Positions 23,768 to 35,400 of a stretch of DNA of 64,000 nucleotides are shown here, one piece after another. The stretch spans positions 744,001 through 808,000 of the forward strand of contig JAKLMB010000003.1 of the NCBI GenBank assembly GCA_022813625.1. The letters run 5' to 3'. This DNA is from Aaosphaeria pasadenensis (Eukaryota; Ascomycota; Dothideomycetes; Pleosporales). Position numbers and translations under genes: made by a program. The stretch's first letter is position 1. The number at the start of each line of letters is the position of its first letter. The notes under the pieces were generated by a model, which saw only the letters and a list, made by a program, of their open reading frames with translations, was not told where the DNA came from and made no database searches.

Positions 23768-25235
23768 ATGGCTGATGCAGAGTCAAAGGCGCCGCCGGCC
23801 GGCGGTGCATCTGCAGGTTCCTCCAAGCCACCGAAACCTCCGAATCCGGTGTGGAGGATGATGGGTACGCATTTCTGCTTCGCTCGTGGTGGCCTAGATA
23901 ATAGAGAGAACTAACTAACGACTCTGCGCAGGCCTTCCGAACATACGGATGAGGTTACCATCGCGCAATTGGATGATCTTTCTTGGTATAACTGGCTCCT
24001 GGACTGCTGCCGTCGTCTACGACCGCCGCGAGAAGAGGCGGATACAACGCAAATGGACGAAACTCGTCGAGCACATCGCCTCCGAAACTCTCGACGACAA
24101 GACGCTGCCCCGAAGACTCACAGTATACCTATCTGCGCCTCCTGCAGATGGTCTGGTGCCCGCCCGCGATCACTTCCACGAGTACGTCAAACCGATACTC
24201 GTCGCTGCGGCGCTCGACTGGGACGCAATCGAGGGTCGGAGGGAAGGAGATGTGAGGGCCGGATTGGCAGAAAAGATAAGGCGGCTTAGAAAGGTCAATG
24301 GAGAGCCCAGCGAGGAACCACTCGAGGCTGATTTACAGCTTGTGTTGGATGAGGCTAGGCGGAGATCTGGTGTACACGAATTCGATGGAGTTCCTGGAGA
24401 CATCGTCATTGGAAGACACACCTGGAAGGAGTATGTCAGAGGGCTGCACGAGGGTTGGTTAGGGCCCTTGAATCCGCCCAAAGCTCCTGTCACGGAGGAA
24501 CCATTTGTACCTGTACCTGAGACGCCGACGCCGTCGCCCGACCCAACACCGGTCACTACCCTCGAGGCTGTAACTGCAACCGAGTCCACATCCGATGACG
24601 CATCGCCAACAGCAACAGCAGAAGCCGAGAAGCCAAAAGAGGAGGAGAAGCCCAAGGAAGACGAGAACAAATCCAAGAAGAAGAAACAACCACCCCCATT
24701 CAACACCACCGCCGACTACGGAACCTCCACCCTCTCGCCAAACTGTCCCGCTGCTCTCGGTCCCGCTGCCGTCATCCCTCTCCCCCACCTCCTCGGCTTC
24801 TTCAACTTCCCCATCCGCATGTATCGCTTCCTGAACAGACGGCAGGTGGCAGACGACATTGGCCGACAGACCGCAGCTGCTGTTCTGGCTGCATACCGAC
24901 CTTTCGACGCTGCTGGCGCGTCGGCATCTGACTCTGGAGACGCCGTGGACCAGTGGGAGCAGCAGAAGCTGCTCGCCCACGAAGAGCCGGACTGGCACAA
25001 GACGGTCCGCGAGCGAAAGGAAGACGACGACAGGGAACGAACATGGCTGGACGACATGGTCCTCGATCCACGCATCGCCGAACGCATGAGGAGGTTCCAG
25101 CTCAACGTCGAGGACGAAGAGCGGGCGAACCGTCTGTCGGCGGAGCATGAGAAAGAGTCCGCTTGGTGGAAGGGCATCTGGCCTAAATCGGAAGAGAAGA
25201 AGAACCTCTGGGAAGGCTTAGAAGACACCGAGTGA
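23768..25235 (+). CDS. TIM54: Mitochondrial inner membrane translocase subunit Tim54
   Basis: Tim54 is a subunit of the TIM22 complex, which inserts multispanning carrier proteins into the mitochondrial inner membrane. Exons are 23768-23864 and 23932-25235 (67-nt intron, GTACGC donor, CTAAC branch), giving 466 residues, close to the usual length. Residues 1-32 are Ala/Pro-rich (PPKPPNPVWRMMG). NIRMRLPSRNWMIFLGITGSWTAAVVYDRREKRR then includes the single membrane segment at about 42-60, followed by a basic stretch. RRLTVYLSAPPADGL and FHEYVKPILVAAALDWD are family blocks. A Pro/Glu/Lys-rich disordered linker covers about 205-265, after which conserved sequence resumes (IPLPHLLGFFNFPIRMYRFLNRR). 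Long open frames on the minus strand through this gene are shadows caused by its GC-rich codons. Confidence 0.9.
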
Positions 25236-25764
25236 ATTGGAAAGTTTGAAACGAAAAAAATGCTTCTTGGTCGGGGGTAACTATATATGACAACGTATTG
25301 GCGTATGTATTTGTATGAGTACAATTGTAGCATTAGGGTGGTTGGCCCAAAGACTCTAGATACCTCAATTCTAAATGTATGAATATCCATCTAACATTAT
25401 TTTTTTCACTATGTACCAGCGACATTTCTGCCATCTCTCCGAGGTACCTCCAAGTATATCGATATACTCATGCACGTGGGACGGGGAGTCGGTCTGTTGA
25501 CAAGGTTGCCCCGCGAAGCCTTCTTAGTTGGGAACTTGGGGGGGAGGGGGAACTCGAAAGTCCCACCGCACCGAATCTTCGAGAGCTCAATTTATAGCGT
25601 CGGCAGCAGCAAACGCCAACCCTAACTACCATCTCGTCCTAACATACAATTCCGGCTGCCTGCTTACCTTGTCTATCTGTCCTCGCGTTCAACTTAGATT
25701 TTGACGCATCATCGATAACTCACTCAGTCCTTCCGTCTCCCACACACTCCTCACAACCGCCACA
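25236..25764. other. Intergenic between TIM54 and SGT2
   Basis: It holds the TIM54 3' end and the SGT2 promoter and leader. The CT-rich stretch at about 25680-25760 just before the start codon is a typical fungal leader. Nothing else is seen. Confidence 0.5.
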
Positions 25765-26996
25765 ATGGTACGTACACACATCCCACCTCCCAATCTATCC
25801 TCTCCAACAAACGACAACATTTTCTAACGCGCACGGCACAGGCATCACCGCAATCAGCAACACCGCAATCCAAGAAGCGGCTCGCGCTCGCGATCCTCGA
25901 CTTCCTCCAGACCTCCCAGAAGGACGGCTCCGTGGAGGCCGAGGACGCAGAGCAGCTGGAGATCGCCCAGAACTGCATCGCCGAGGCGTTCAAAGTCGAC
26001 GCCGCGGACGAGGCCGCCGTCAGGGACGCCCTGGGCGGCCAGAACCTCCTCTCCATATACAATGTCTACGAGAAGCTGAAGGGCAGGGGTGCTTCGGCGG
26101 GCGGTGCCGCCGCGAGCAGCAGTGCTAGCTCGTCGACTCCGGCGCCTGAGAAGCCGGCTGAGGGCGCTGCTGCTGCGGGCAACAAGGAGGAGGCGGAGAA
26201 GCTGAAGGGTCAGGGTAACGAGGCGATGAAGAAGAAGGATTATGCCAGCGCTGTGGACTTCTACACAAAGGCCCTCGATGTGATTCCCCTCAACCCCATC
26301 TATCTCTCCAACCGCGCTGCTGCGTACTCCGGCCAGGGAAAGCACGAGGAGGCGAAGAACGACGCGGAGATGGCCGTCGCTGCGGACCCCAAGTACAGCA
26401 AGGCGTGGTCGAGACTCGGTTTGGCGAAGTACATGCTCGGTGATGCTAAGGGCGCTATGGAGGCATACAAGGCGGGTATGGATGCCGAGGGCGGTGGCTC
26501 GGAGGTCATGCGCAAGGGCTACGAGACGGCGAAGAAGAGGTACGAGGAGGAGGGTGGAGATGTCGCGACTGCCGAGTCTACGAGAAGCCCACCTGGTGCT
26601 GGCGCTGCTGGCATGCCCGATCTGTCAGGATTGGCTAGCATGCTCGGTGGTGGAGGAGGAGGCGGCGGTGGCATGCCCGACTTCAGTGCTATGATGAACA
26701 ACCCGATGATGAGGCAGATGGCCCAGAACCTCATGTCCAACCCTGACGCAATGAACAACCTCCTCAGCAACCCGAGGATAGCAGAAATGGCAGAGAGGTT
26801 CGGTGGTGGTGGCCGAGGTGGAGGCGGCGCTGGCGGTGCTGGCGGTGCTGGCGGTGCTGGCGGTGCTGGCGGCGGCGGCGGCATGCCAGACTTGAGCGCG
26901 ATGATGAACGACCCCAGCATCGCTGAGATGGCACGAAACTTCATGGGAGGCATGGGCGGTGCCCCCGGTGGTGCTGGACGCGGTGCCGGTCAGTAA
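25765..26996 (+). CDS. SGT2: Small glutamine-rich TPR protein Sgt2 (SGTA)
   Basis: Sgt2 is a cytosolic co-chaperone that hands tail-anchored membrane proteins to the GET pathway and binds Hsp70/Hsp90 through TPRs. Exon 1 is only the ATG (25765-25767); a 74-nt intron with GTACGT donor leads to exon 2 (25842-26996), for 385 residues. The N-terminal homodimerisation domain (KRLALAILDFLQTSQKDG) spans about residues 12-75. Three TPRs span about 108-225 (EKLKGQGNEAMKKKDYASAV, then PIYLSNRAAAYSGQGKHEEA, then SKAWSRLGLAKYMLGDAKGA). The C-terminus is rich in Gly and Met with repeated blocks of the kind MPDFSAMMNNPMMRQMAQNL, as expected for the substrate-binding region; glutamine is replaced largely by glycine. 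A 9-bp repeat at about 26826-26864 encodes a Gly-Gly-Ala run. Confidence 0.9.
26826..26864 (+). repeat. Coding 9-bp minisatellite in SGT2
   Basis: About four tandem copies of GGCGGTGCT encode repeated Gly-Gly-Ala in the C-terminal domain. Copies are nearly perfect, so length could vary between strains. Confidence 0.8.
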
Positions 26997-27352
26997 GTAG
27001 CTCATGCAAAAGCCCAGAGTTCGTCATGGTCCAGAGCAAAACGGCTGCATTGGTTTTCACACCTAGATATCAATGATACCAATTTCATGTCCCATATCAA
27101 CACATCATCAATGGTGGGTATCAATGCCTATTTCTATATCCAAGCGGCCACGCGCCTTGCTTGCTGTTCGAGATTGTGAAACCCCCGAGTTGCTGCTCTC
27201 TGTAGCGTCCCCATCATTGTGGGTGTGAATGCTCGCCGAATGCACAGGCTGATCATGATGCCTTCCTTCTCTCTTCCACATCGAGTCGTTTTTTTTTAAA
27301 ACAAATCCTCCCACTATCCTGCAGGATCCCAATCAAATCAAATCAACTCCCC
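26997..27352. other. Convergent 3' region of SGT2 and TMA20
   Basis: Shared 3' region of two genes facing each other. No gene or stable hairpin was recognised. Confidence 0.5.
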
Positions 27353-28089
27353 TCAACCGAGCGTCAATCCCCAAAGTCCATCCCCAAGATAATGACCCGC
27401 ATCACACGCCTGCCCCTTCTTCGTCTTCTTCATCTCCGCCGTCCCGACCGTCAGCACGCCAACCATACACGCCGTCTCCTTGCCCTCGGCCTCAATCACC
27501 ACCACCTCTCCCGCCTCGAGCTCCTCCTTCCCGTACCTGCCCTCCGGGTCCTCGGGGTCGTTGGGCAGGCGGCCGCCCGGCGATGTCAGGCCCGGGGCCA
27601 TGAGCGTGGCGCCCGAGAGCACGAAGCGTATCGCGCCGCGGTCGATGCGGAGGCGGGGAAAGGCGTCCGGGTATTTGTGTACGATGGTTAGGTGCGGGAG
27701 GATGGGGTCGTCCATGTGTTGGAAGAAGAGGGGGGTGCTGCCGAGGGTGTAGAGGGCGACGCGATCGGGTCTTCTCTGTGTTAGCTATGCACGAACGAAA
27801 CTCCCGAGCAGTCCAACAGAGGAAGAGGTCATTGCGCGGTAAGGGAGATAGATGATGGGGGAGAGCTTACAGCTTCACGAGGTCGAGTTGCTCTTTCTTA
27901 GGCATGATCTCCTCGATGTGCTCCTCGAGCTTGGGGTACTGCTCGAGGATTTTGGCGCGGATCCCGCGCTGGGCGCTGGATTTCACCTTGGATTTCGATC
28001 CCGCGGATATGCTATCGTTGCCAATTAGTTTTTCGGGGGTTCGAGAATGAGGTCGTATGGGGTGGGGGTTGGTACTCTTTCTTGAACAT
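27353..28089 (-). CDS. TMA20: Translation machinery-associated protein 20 (MCT-1)
   Basis: Tma20/MCT-1 binds 40S subunits with Tma22 (DENR) and acts in ribosome recycling and reinitiation. Exons on the minus strand are 28089-28076, 28011-27871 and 27773-27353; the introns are 64 and 97 nt. This gives 191 residues. The first exon encodes only MFKK plus two bases, and the join gives MFKKDISAGSKSKVKSSAQR, closely matching the yeast N-terminus. The MCT-1 N-terminal domain (residues 1-85, with IMPKKEQLDLVKL) is followed by a PUA domain (about 90-185) containing RGAIRFVLSGATLMAPGLTS and GHYLGDGLW, the hallmark blocks. It is divergent from the formamidase gene at 28956. Confidence 0.92.
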
Positions 28090-28955
28090 ATTGGCGGCTG
28101 TGTCGGAGATGTGGTAGAGGTGGAGGTGGAGGTGGATGTAGAAATAGAGTCGCGAATTGGAGGTAGATCACGCAGCGGGATGAGGTCGAACTTGTGAGGA
28201 TCTCGTACTTCTGTGTAGTCCAGCGGGTGCAGTTAAGGTACGAGGTGGTTGATGCCCCGCAATCATTCGTTCTCGAACTGCGCTTGTGGATGAGGGGCAC
28301 ATCTTTAGGAGGTGGAAAATTACGGGGGGCGTGACAAACCAACATAGCAACTTCCTCTCATATTGGAAGGAAAGATTGCAATCAAAGTTGACAGAGGTTA
28401 TAGACTTTTGAATGGTTATCTTATTACTATGGATTTCACTCTTTCCTCTTGGATCTCTTTTTTTTCGACTGCGTATAGTTTGAATCAATTGCATATAGTT
28501 TCAATTGTATGTATCAACGCTAATGTTGCACAGTTAGAGAAGTTACCAATAATTACAGTAACAAATACATCGGATAAACCAACAGCAAATATCCAAACTT
28601 TTTCTGTACAGATAAACCCCAGACTGGTATTTTCGAGATACAAATTCTCCTATAAAAATATCTTCTCTGCAATTGAGCTGTTCCCAACTCCCAGAATTCC
28701 ATTTGAAAATGCTATGACGTTCTCTCCTCCCATGGCAATGGAGAGACAGACTACAATAGGGCTCACAGAATGTAAAAATTGGAAAGTTTGGATTTCATAT
28801 CCTATATGATACACATGATTCTGATAGATGAGAAGGTTTTGACATGAACCTTACTAACTACCCGTAGCATATGACAGGGTACCTTTGTCCCTCGTACCTA
28901 CATCTACCTCTCCCCTCCCCCGCCAGACAAAACAACAACACCAACAACAACCGCA
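28090..28955. other. Divergent intergenic region TMA20 / BNA7
   Basis: About 0.87 kb of upstream sequence for both genes. An open frame at 28363-28809 (148 codons) is AT-rich and shows no motif, so I do not call it. Confidence 0.5.
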
Positions 28956-29909
28956 ATGTCCACAACCTCACCAACAACACCAGCCTTCCCAACCCACCGC
29001 CCCTCAATCCCCTACCTCCCCGACGCAACCTCCCTCCAAACCCTCGACCTATGGCTCCCCTCCTCCTCCCAACCCCATGATTCCCCCCTCTGGATAATCT
29101 ACATCCACGGCGGCGCCTGGCGCGACCCGCTCCAAACCTCCACGACCATCCACGCCACCCTCTCCCACCTCCACAACCCCCCCTCATCCTCCCACGCAAT
29201 CGCCGGAATCGCATCCCTAAACTACCGCCTCTCCCCGTACCCCTCCCACCCGACCGCGCCCTCGGACCCAGATGACGCAGCGCGCAACGTTCAGCATCCA
29301 GCACACGTGCGGGACGTCGCGGCCGCGCTGCGGTACCTGCGTGCTGAGCACGGCGTGGAGAGGTGGATTGGTGTCGGGCATTCGTGCGGCGCGACGTTGC
29401 TTTGTCAGTATGTTGCTGGGATTGGACTCGACGAGGCGCGGGGGAGGAACGACGGGCTGGAGGCGTTGGTGCTGTTGGAGGGGATCTACGATGTCCCGTT
29501 GATGTTGGGGAATCATGTGCCGCCTGGGTGTCCGGAGGGGATCGCGAGGATTTATAGGGAGTTTGTGGAGGGGGCGTTTGGGGAGGGCGGGGATGAGGTG
29601 TATAGGAAGGTTTCGCCGGTTGCGGGTGCATATGGGAGGGAGAGTGTGGGTCGGGGGTTGAAGCTCGTGGTGTTGGGGTATAGTGCTGAGGATGAGCTGG
29701 TGGAGAGCGAGCAGAGGGAGGCTATGTTGCGGGTTCTGAAAGGCGATGGATGGGTCGATTCGGTGGATGAGCTTGCGGACGGGAAGGGATTGGTTGAGTG
29801 TAGAGACCTACAAGGCGAGCACGATTGGATATGGGAAGATGGAAGACAGGTTGCGGCAGTGATCGAAGAGGTCGTTGGTCGGATACATCAATGGCCCAAG
29901 AACGCGTGA
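28956..29909 (+). CDS. BNA7: Kynurenine formamidase (BNA7 family alpha/beta hydrolase)
   Basis: Expected to hydrolyse N-formylkynurenine to kynurenine and formate, the second step of tryptophan breakdown and de novo NAD synthesis, in the cytosol. Single exon, 317 residues. HGGAW at 51-55 forms the oxyanion-hole motif that marks this family. G-H-S-C-G at 141-145 places the nucleophile at Ser143. Asp246 in SAEDE and His289 in GEHDW complete the probable catalytic triad. There is no signal peptide. The codons are very C-rich in the first third and G-rich later, which creates long false frames on the minus strand. A related esterase of the same fold cannot be excluded, but the HGGAWRDP block and the EHDW histidine fit BNA7 best. 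Confidence 0.85.
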   Translation: MSTTSPTTPAFPTHRPSIPYLPDATSLQTLDLWLPSSSQPHDSPLWIIYIHGGAWRDPLQTSTTIHATLSHLHNPPSSSHAIAGIASLNYRLSPYPSHPTAPSDPDDAARNVQHPAHVRDVAAALRYLRAEHGVERWIGVGHSCGATLLCQYVAGIGLDEARGRNDGLEALVLLEGIYDVPLMLGNHVPPGCPEGIARIYREFVEGAFGEGGDEVYRKVSPVAGAYGRESVGRGLKLVVLGYSAEDELVESEQREAMLRVLKGDGWVDSVDELADGKGLVECRDLQGEHDWIWEDGRQVAAVIEEVVGRIHQWPKNA

Positions 29910-30238
29910 ACTACGCACGAGTAGAATTTAAAACTTCATACATAAGCTATCATAGGCATACTAACAATTCCTTTACCTATGAACATACGAAGAGTGGGTA
30001 CCCATGAGAGAAGAGAAACTCCCAATAGTGGAAAGACCCGCCGGCTTTTGGGTGAATGCAAATGCCCATAGAACCCAATGTACAATAATACAAACCAGTC
30101 GACTCGCTCGCTCGCTCGCCAGCCTTCCCATCCTAATCATACAGCATGATGTTGTACAGCAAAAATGTCCCTGTGTTGCTCCATGCTCCAGTATCGTGCG
30201 TTTGTTGTTGGTAGTATAAGTCTCCTCGGCGACTTTGA
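29910..30238. other. Convergent 3' region
   Basis: Shared 3' region of the formamidase and the stomatin-like gene; nothing else is seen. Confidence 0.5.
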
Positions 30239-31546
30239 TCAGTTCTTGTTGAGCCTTTGGTCCATAGCCTGGTTGATGGCGTTGGACACTTGTGAAGTGT
30301 TACCTTCGATTGATGCAAGTTGCTCCTCGAGCTCAGCAATCTTCCTGCCAGATGCTGTTTCTTGTCCAGCCACAGCCTTCAACTGTGAATCGTTGACCTT
30401 TCCGTAGACTGCCATGGCACTAGCAATCATACCACCAATATCTCCAACGTTTCCTGGCACGATGACGCTGGTACCCTCCTTTGCCAATTTGGCAAAAGCA
30501 TCGACGTACTTCTCGGCCACCGAAAGAGAAACGGCACCCTGTGCAGCGCCCTTGCCTTGAGCGATTGACCGTGCAACAGCATCGATACCATTAGCAGTTG
30601 CCTGAGCCTTGACCAGGATCGCTTCCGCCTCACCACTTGCCAGATTGATCTGCTCAGCCTTCAACGCCTCAGAAGCAAGAATGACCGACTGCTTCTTACC
30701 CTCCGCAATGTTGATCGCGGACTGGCGTTGACCTTCAGAGTCCAAGATCTCGGCACGCTTGGATCGTTCGGCAGTGACTTGTCGGTGCATGGCCTCGACG
30801 ACTGGTTCGGGAGCATGGATGTCGCGAATCTCGTATCGGAGGCAGGTGACACCCCAATCCTGTGCGGCTTCGTTGATGGCGGCGGTGATGTTTGCGTTGA
30901 GGTTGGCACGCTCCTTGAGGACGTGGTCTAGGGAGAGTTGACCGATTTCAGAACGCATGGTAGTTTGCGCGAGCTGTGAGATGGCATAATCAGCATCTTC
31001 AACGCCATAACTATGTCAAATGTTAGCAAACTGCCTTCAGGGCGTATGTAATTCTCCCCACCTGGCCTTGTAGGCATCGAAGACACGAGTGTAAAGCACA
31101 CCATCGAGCTCCAACGTGACGTTGTCTGCGGTAATGGCGCTTTGGCTCGGAATCTCGATAGCCGCCTCCTTCAAGCTCTTCACGTATGCTATCCGATCGA
31201 TGAAAGGTATCAAAATGGCGAGACCGGGCTCCAGTATCCTGTGAAATTTGCCCATACGCTCCACTATCCATGCTGTTTGCTGTGGGACGAACCGTATCAC
31301 GGTGTTCGCCGGAAGTCGCCTGTGTGATTGGAAGTATGATGGAGGTCCCGAGGAAGAGTTGAGCTGCCCTAGAGAGGAGAAGATGTTTTGTGGATTTGAA
31401 GATGCGGATTGCGAGTTCAGCTGGGTGAAAGATCGGACCGCCGAGGTACTGATGGCGGCTGCGATTGGCGATGCCTGAAGCTGTGGCCGGCCAGTACGTA
31501 TGAGCTTCGAAGCGGTTGACACCGCTAACCGGGTGCGAGAAGCCAT
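30239..31546 (-). CDS. Mitochondrial stomatin-like protein (SLP2 type)
   Basis: SPFH-family membrane scaffold. SLP2 orthologs bind cardiolipin in the mitochondrial inner membrane and organise proteases and respiratory complexes. Exons on the minus strand are 31546-31062 and 31010-30239; the 51-nt intron (donor GTGGGG, acceptor ATAG) joins to give YKASYGVEDADYA, matching the family exactly, and 418 residues. The first 75 residues are rich in Ser, Ala and Arg with few acids, as in a mitochondrial presequence. The SPFH domain starts at VIRFVPQQTAWIVERMGKFH and includes LTLELDGVLYTRVFDAYKA and RSEIGQLSLD. A long coiled coil follows (AERSKRAEILDSEGQR to KAEQINLASGEAEA). The C-terminus has YVDAFAKLAKEGTSVIVP. 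The donor is a less common GTGGGG form. Confidence 0.92.
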
Positions 31547-32409
31547 TGCGCAAGAGAAGATTGTGTGTTGTGGTGAGGAGATGGGATGCGCGACGGACGA
31601 CGGGACAGACAGCAGGCGGCAGGCTGGAGCTCTCTCCACATACAGTAGTCGAAAAGTGAGGTATGCATCGGAGTAAGAACCGCCGACGTAGATTATGTCA
31701 TCTGCCAGTCGTGCTATCCCCATTCTGGATCGCGTCTACACATTCTCCAAAGGCAAGGCTGGATGGAGTCTAGAAATTTTTCTTGTATTCCAGATTGTTC
31801 TTGTTAGAAATAAAGCAAGATGTCATTGACTATATGCTAGCTGCCTGATAATAATTGTGTAAAGATGGAGGCCTTGGCGTTGAAGCAGGCGCAAGATACG
31901 TCTAAGTCAAAGAAGTGTTTGTCGATGATTCAACTTATAGAATCATAGGTACCTAGGTAACTACCTAGGTATGTTGAGTAATCTCGTAGGGAAGTATCAC
32001 AGATCACTTGGAACATGGAGTTGACGATGTATAGTATTATAAACTTTTTTGGCATTTCATGCTCTCATAACTAGTGCTTCGTAGCAATCAGTCCTCATGT
32101 ACTTTTTCCCAACGCCCTTCTCTGCCATCTTCTCCTTATCCAATTCAACCTAAGAGCCCATTTCTCCTAAAACGTCATGATTGTACAAATAAAGGGTTCG
32201 AGAAGAAATATTCAGGAAATGAAACAACGGTTGGGATATCGCTGCGTAAAAAAATTCATCCTGCCCAGTATACCAAAAAGGTGGTGATGAAACACCAGAA
32301 ATCTCTAAACTTTTGAAACAACAAATGTCAAGAGTTAAAAAAGCTAGCTTGTATGTAAAATTGAACCGCAAGAAGAAAGTACTATAACGGGGTGAAAAAA
32401 AGAAGAGGT
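31547..32409. other. Intergenic with paired TACCTAGGTA palindromes
   Basis: Promoter side of the stomatin-like gene and 3' side of the transcription factor gene. It contains two adjacent TACCTAGGTA palindromes at 31950-31971. No gene is seen. Confidence 0.5.
31950..31971. repeat. Two TACCTAGGTA palindromes in tandem
   Basis: Two identical 10-bp perfect palindromes, 31950-31959 and 31962-31971, are separated by AC. They lie about 400 bases upstream of the stomatin-like gene start. Confidence 0.7.
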
Positions 32410-35400
32410 TTAAGTGGTCAAGCTCGTACCCGTCCACTTCATGTCGCCCAGCTCGCCCTGAAGACCGCCGTCGAGCGCACCCTCCTCGAAACTGAATGTC
32501 TCGCCTACGGCATCGAGATTCAGCAGGCTGTCGAAATCGCCATCGTCGAATTCGTGTTGAATGGGCAGACTGCTGAATAACATCTCGTCATCCTGGTGAT
32601 GGATGAAGGGATTTGGAGGCATGGAATCCGTGAACCCGTTGAGTCCAGTGAACTTTTCTGCGGCGGCGGTGATGGATAGCGAGTCTGCTGCGGTAAACGT
32701 GATGCTAGGATGGTCGATAGAGAAGGTGCTGTTCTCGTTGTCGTTGTCCGATTCAGGAGGGGTGGAGGCAAGGAAGGTCTCGAGTCGGCGGGCGACCTCC
32801 TCATCGGTGACATTGCGGTCGGAAGGCTGCTTCTCCAGTACATGCAAGTTTGTAGTGCCCGAGTCGGGAGGTGGGGTGAGGGTTGCGCGGAGGTTGTGCG
32901 AAGCAGCGAGAGCAGCCAGGTCGAGTCTACGGCCGGCATCGACGAGATCTTCCACAGAGGTGACAGGGCTAGGCTTCGGTACAGAGGCAAGAGGGCTGTT
33001 TCCGGAAAGCCCGTTGACCATGGGGGAGGAAGGTGTTGGGGCAATGTGAATGCCAGCTTTACGGATGGCCGCTTCCAGGAAAGCCGTGCTGTAATCGGCA
33101 GCGGCGTACAGGTCGCGGAGCTTGCCCATAACTGCCATGCACTGGCAGAAGCCACGAAGAGACACTCTGCGGGTGTCTTCCTCGGGAGCCTTGATGTCCA
33201 AAAGATGAATTATGATAGCGGGCAGGAGAACTGTGACACCAGTGGTTGGGAGGTACTTCACGAGATCTTGTTGATCAAGACGTTGTGCGATGGACGTGAT
33301 CGCCGCGGCCGCGCGACGGACATTCCTGCGTGATACATCGAGCAGATCAGAACCAGCCTTTGACGACGGCGAAGGCATTGCACCTCCCTGAGTTGAGGGA
33401 AGTACTTGAGGACGGTGCAAAGCAGACAAGGTGGTGAAGAAGACCATGTGCAGAAGTGCCCTGTGAAGATCTAGAGCAGCCTCTCCCGTCAAATTGTCAG
33501 AGTATTTGGCATCCTGTGGCAGTTCCTGCACCCATTTTTGGAGCTCTGCGTCGCAAGCCTTGACTTCGCTGGTCTCCGGATCCAATTTCTTGGGGAGGAG
33601 CATCATAGTGGTGCGGTCATTCAGGAGACCTTGGTTGTTGTTCAATACACAATACTGCTTGGAGAGCACATGTGAGATGCAGAGACACAATTTGGCCTTC
33701 TCGATGCACATGACAGCGAGCTGGCGCTGCATGTCGAGGTCCTTAGCGATACGGCAGTCTGATGGCAAGCCATTGATACTGTCGGGTAGAGTCGTAATCT
33801 CGAAGTCATCAAGGGTGAGCATGGGTACGTCAAAGTCCTCAGTCTTTATGCGGGTCGGGCGACGCATGCCCAAGGCTATGAGCCTGTCACGCATGTAGGT
33901 CGACCACCATATACGCTTCCATAGCTTTACGCGCTTGGTGTCCATATTGGTGTTATCCGGGTTACGGTGCAGACCAATGGTGTGAGCGACAGAGGTCGCA
34001 ACCCCCATCCAATGCCATGTGTCTTTCTGGTCATCGGGAGTCTCGTAGTAGTACGTCAGAAGAAGCAAGGCCTGGACCAGCGAAACACGATCGGAGTCGT
34101 AATCAAAGTCGTAGAGTAACTAATGCAGGAAAAAATGTTAGCCAGGCATATTCTTGGAGTTTCGGAGCTTTCACATGCTAAAGAAGGGGGAGTGTTCGGT
34201 GATCCTTCTAGTCTACCAACACCCCGACTTGTCGCGTGCCACGTGCTTTTCCCAAAGAGGAAAGTTCTCTCCGGGGAAATCCACAAGCCCACAATTCCCC
34301 AGAATAAAGGGGATGACGGAGGTTTGAGAGAGAAAAACAGAAAGTGTAAGAAAGAAAGAAACAGGCTCGGCCGAAGTAGTTGTAACTCACCCTAGTCTTA
34401 GTAAAGAAGTCCTTGCGGGCCTCCTTACGTGTCACATAACCTGCAGCACGCAAATAACGCATATCCACAAAGGCCGATCCAGCGAACATGACGGCTTGGA
34501 ACAGAATCAAGCTGACCTTGCCGAGGCTGCCATCCGGACGATCGATGATTGTGAGAAAGTCGTAAAGATCCAGAAGAGGCATGTAGGGGTGGACGAATTC
34601 GACGTAAGCCCTCAACATTTCACTACGGAGTGTTCCCTTTGGTAGGCTCAAAGCACCCTTCTTTTCCAGGTATGCGATCTCATCTGCACCGATCCTAGCA
34701 GGAAGAGGCTTGATGTAGGAAGGCAATTCAGGTGCCGACTGCCTTGGCGCAGCATTCTGGCTATAGTTGAAGGGGTTGTCGGCGCCAAAGGGCGCAAATG
34801 GCATTGACGTTGAAAGGCCATTCGATTGGGAGTTGATTGAGAGACGGCGTTGCAGCTCGGACAAGTTGCTGATGGATCCAATACGGGGATGGCTTTGATC
34901 TGTAAATGAACGTCAGCGCATGTGATCGTTTGGTGGAGCATGCCAGCGAATGGAGCAATTGCTGCACAGGGCAAATGTCTGTGTGCTCGACATCTAGACA
35001 GCCGCCACGCAGATGCTCATGCTGATGATGGATAAACGCACAGATGGAATGAGGCACATGCTCGTCAGGCCGCGGCTCAGCTTCATGTGACCTGCGAGAT
35101 GCTGAGGCTGGGTTCAGGCTTTGAACGCTGTCCAGGGTTTCGCGAGAGGCGAGCTTGCGATTGGCACTTGACGCCGAGCCTTGTGAAGTCTCGTTCTGTT
35201 GCTCGTCGTCCTTGGTCCATTTCCTGGCAATAACAATGTTAGCGGATCATTCAACAAGTGAGCTAATCAAGACTGTTTGTTCCGTCGGATATAGGGAGGG
35301 TTCTTCGTCTAATTATTTTTCTTTTTCTTATTGTCGGTGATGCAATGTTTGTGACATCGGCAGGTGATCCTCCATTGGCGGTCGCAACACGAGTGGTGGC

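Noticed and set aside
24170..25390. Several long minus-strand frames opposite TIM54
   Set aside because: They mirror the acidic and Pro-rich linker of TIM54 and have no domain.
28858..29631. 257-codon Arg-rich open frame opposite the formamidase
   Set aside because: Antisense shadow of the C-rich 5' part of the gene; Arg/Gly low complexity.
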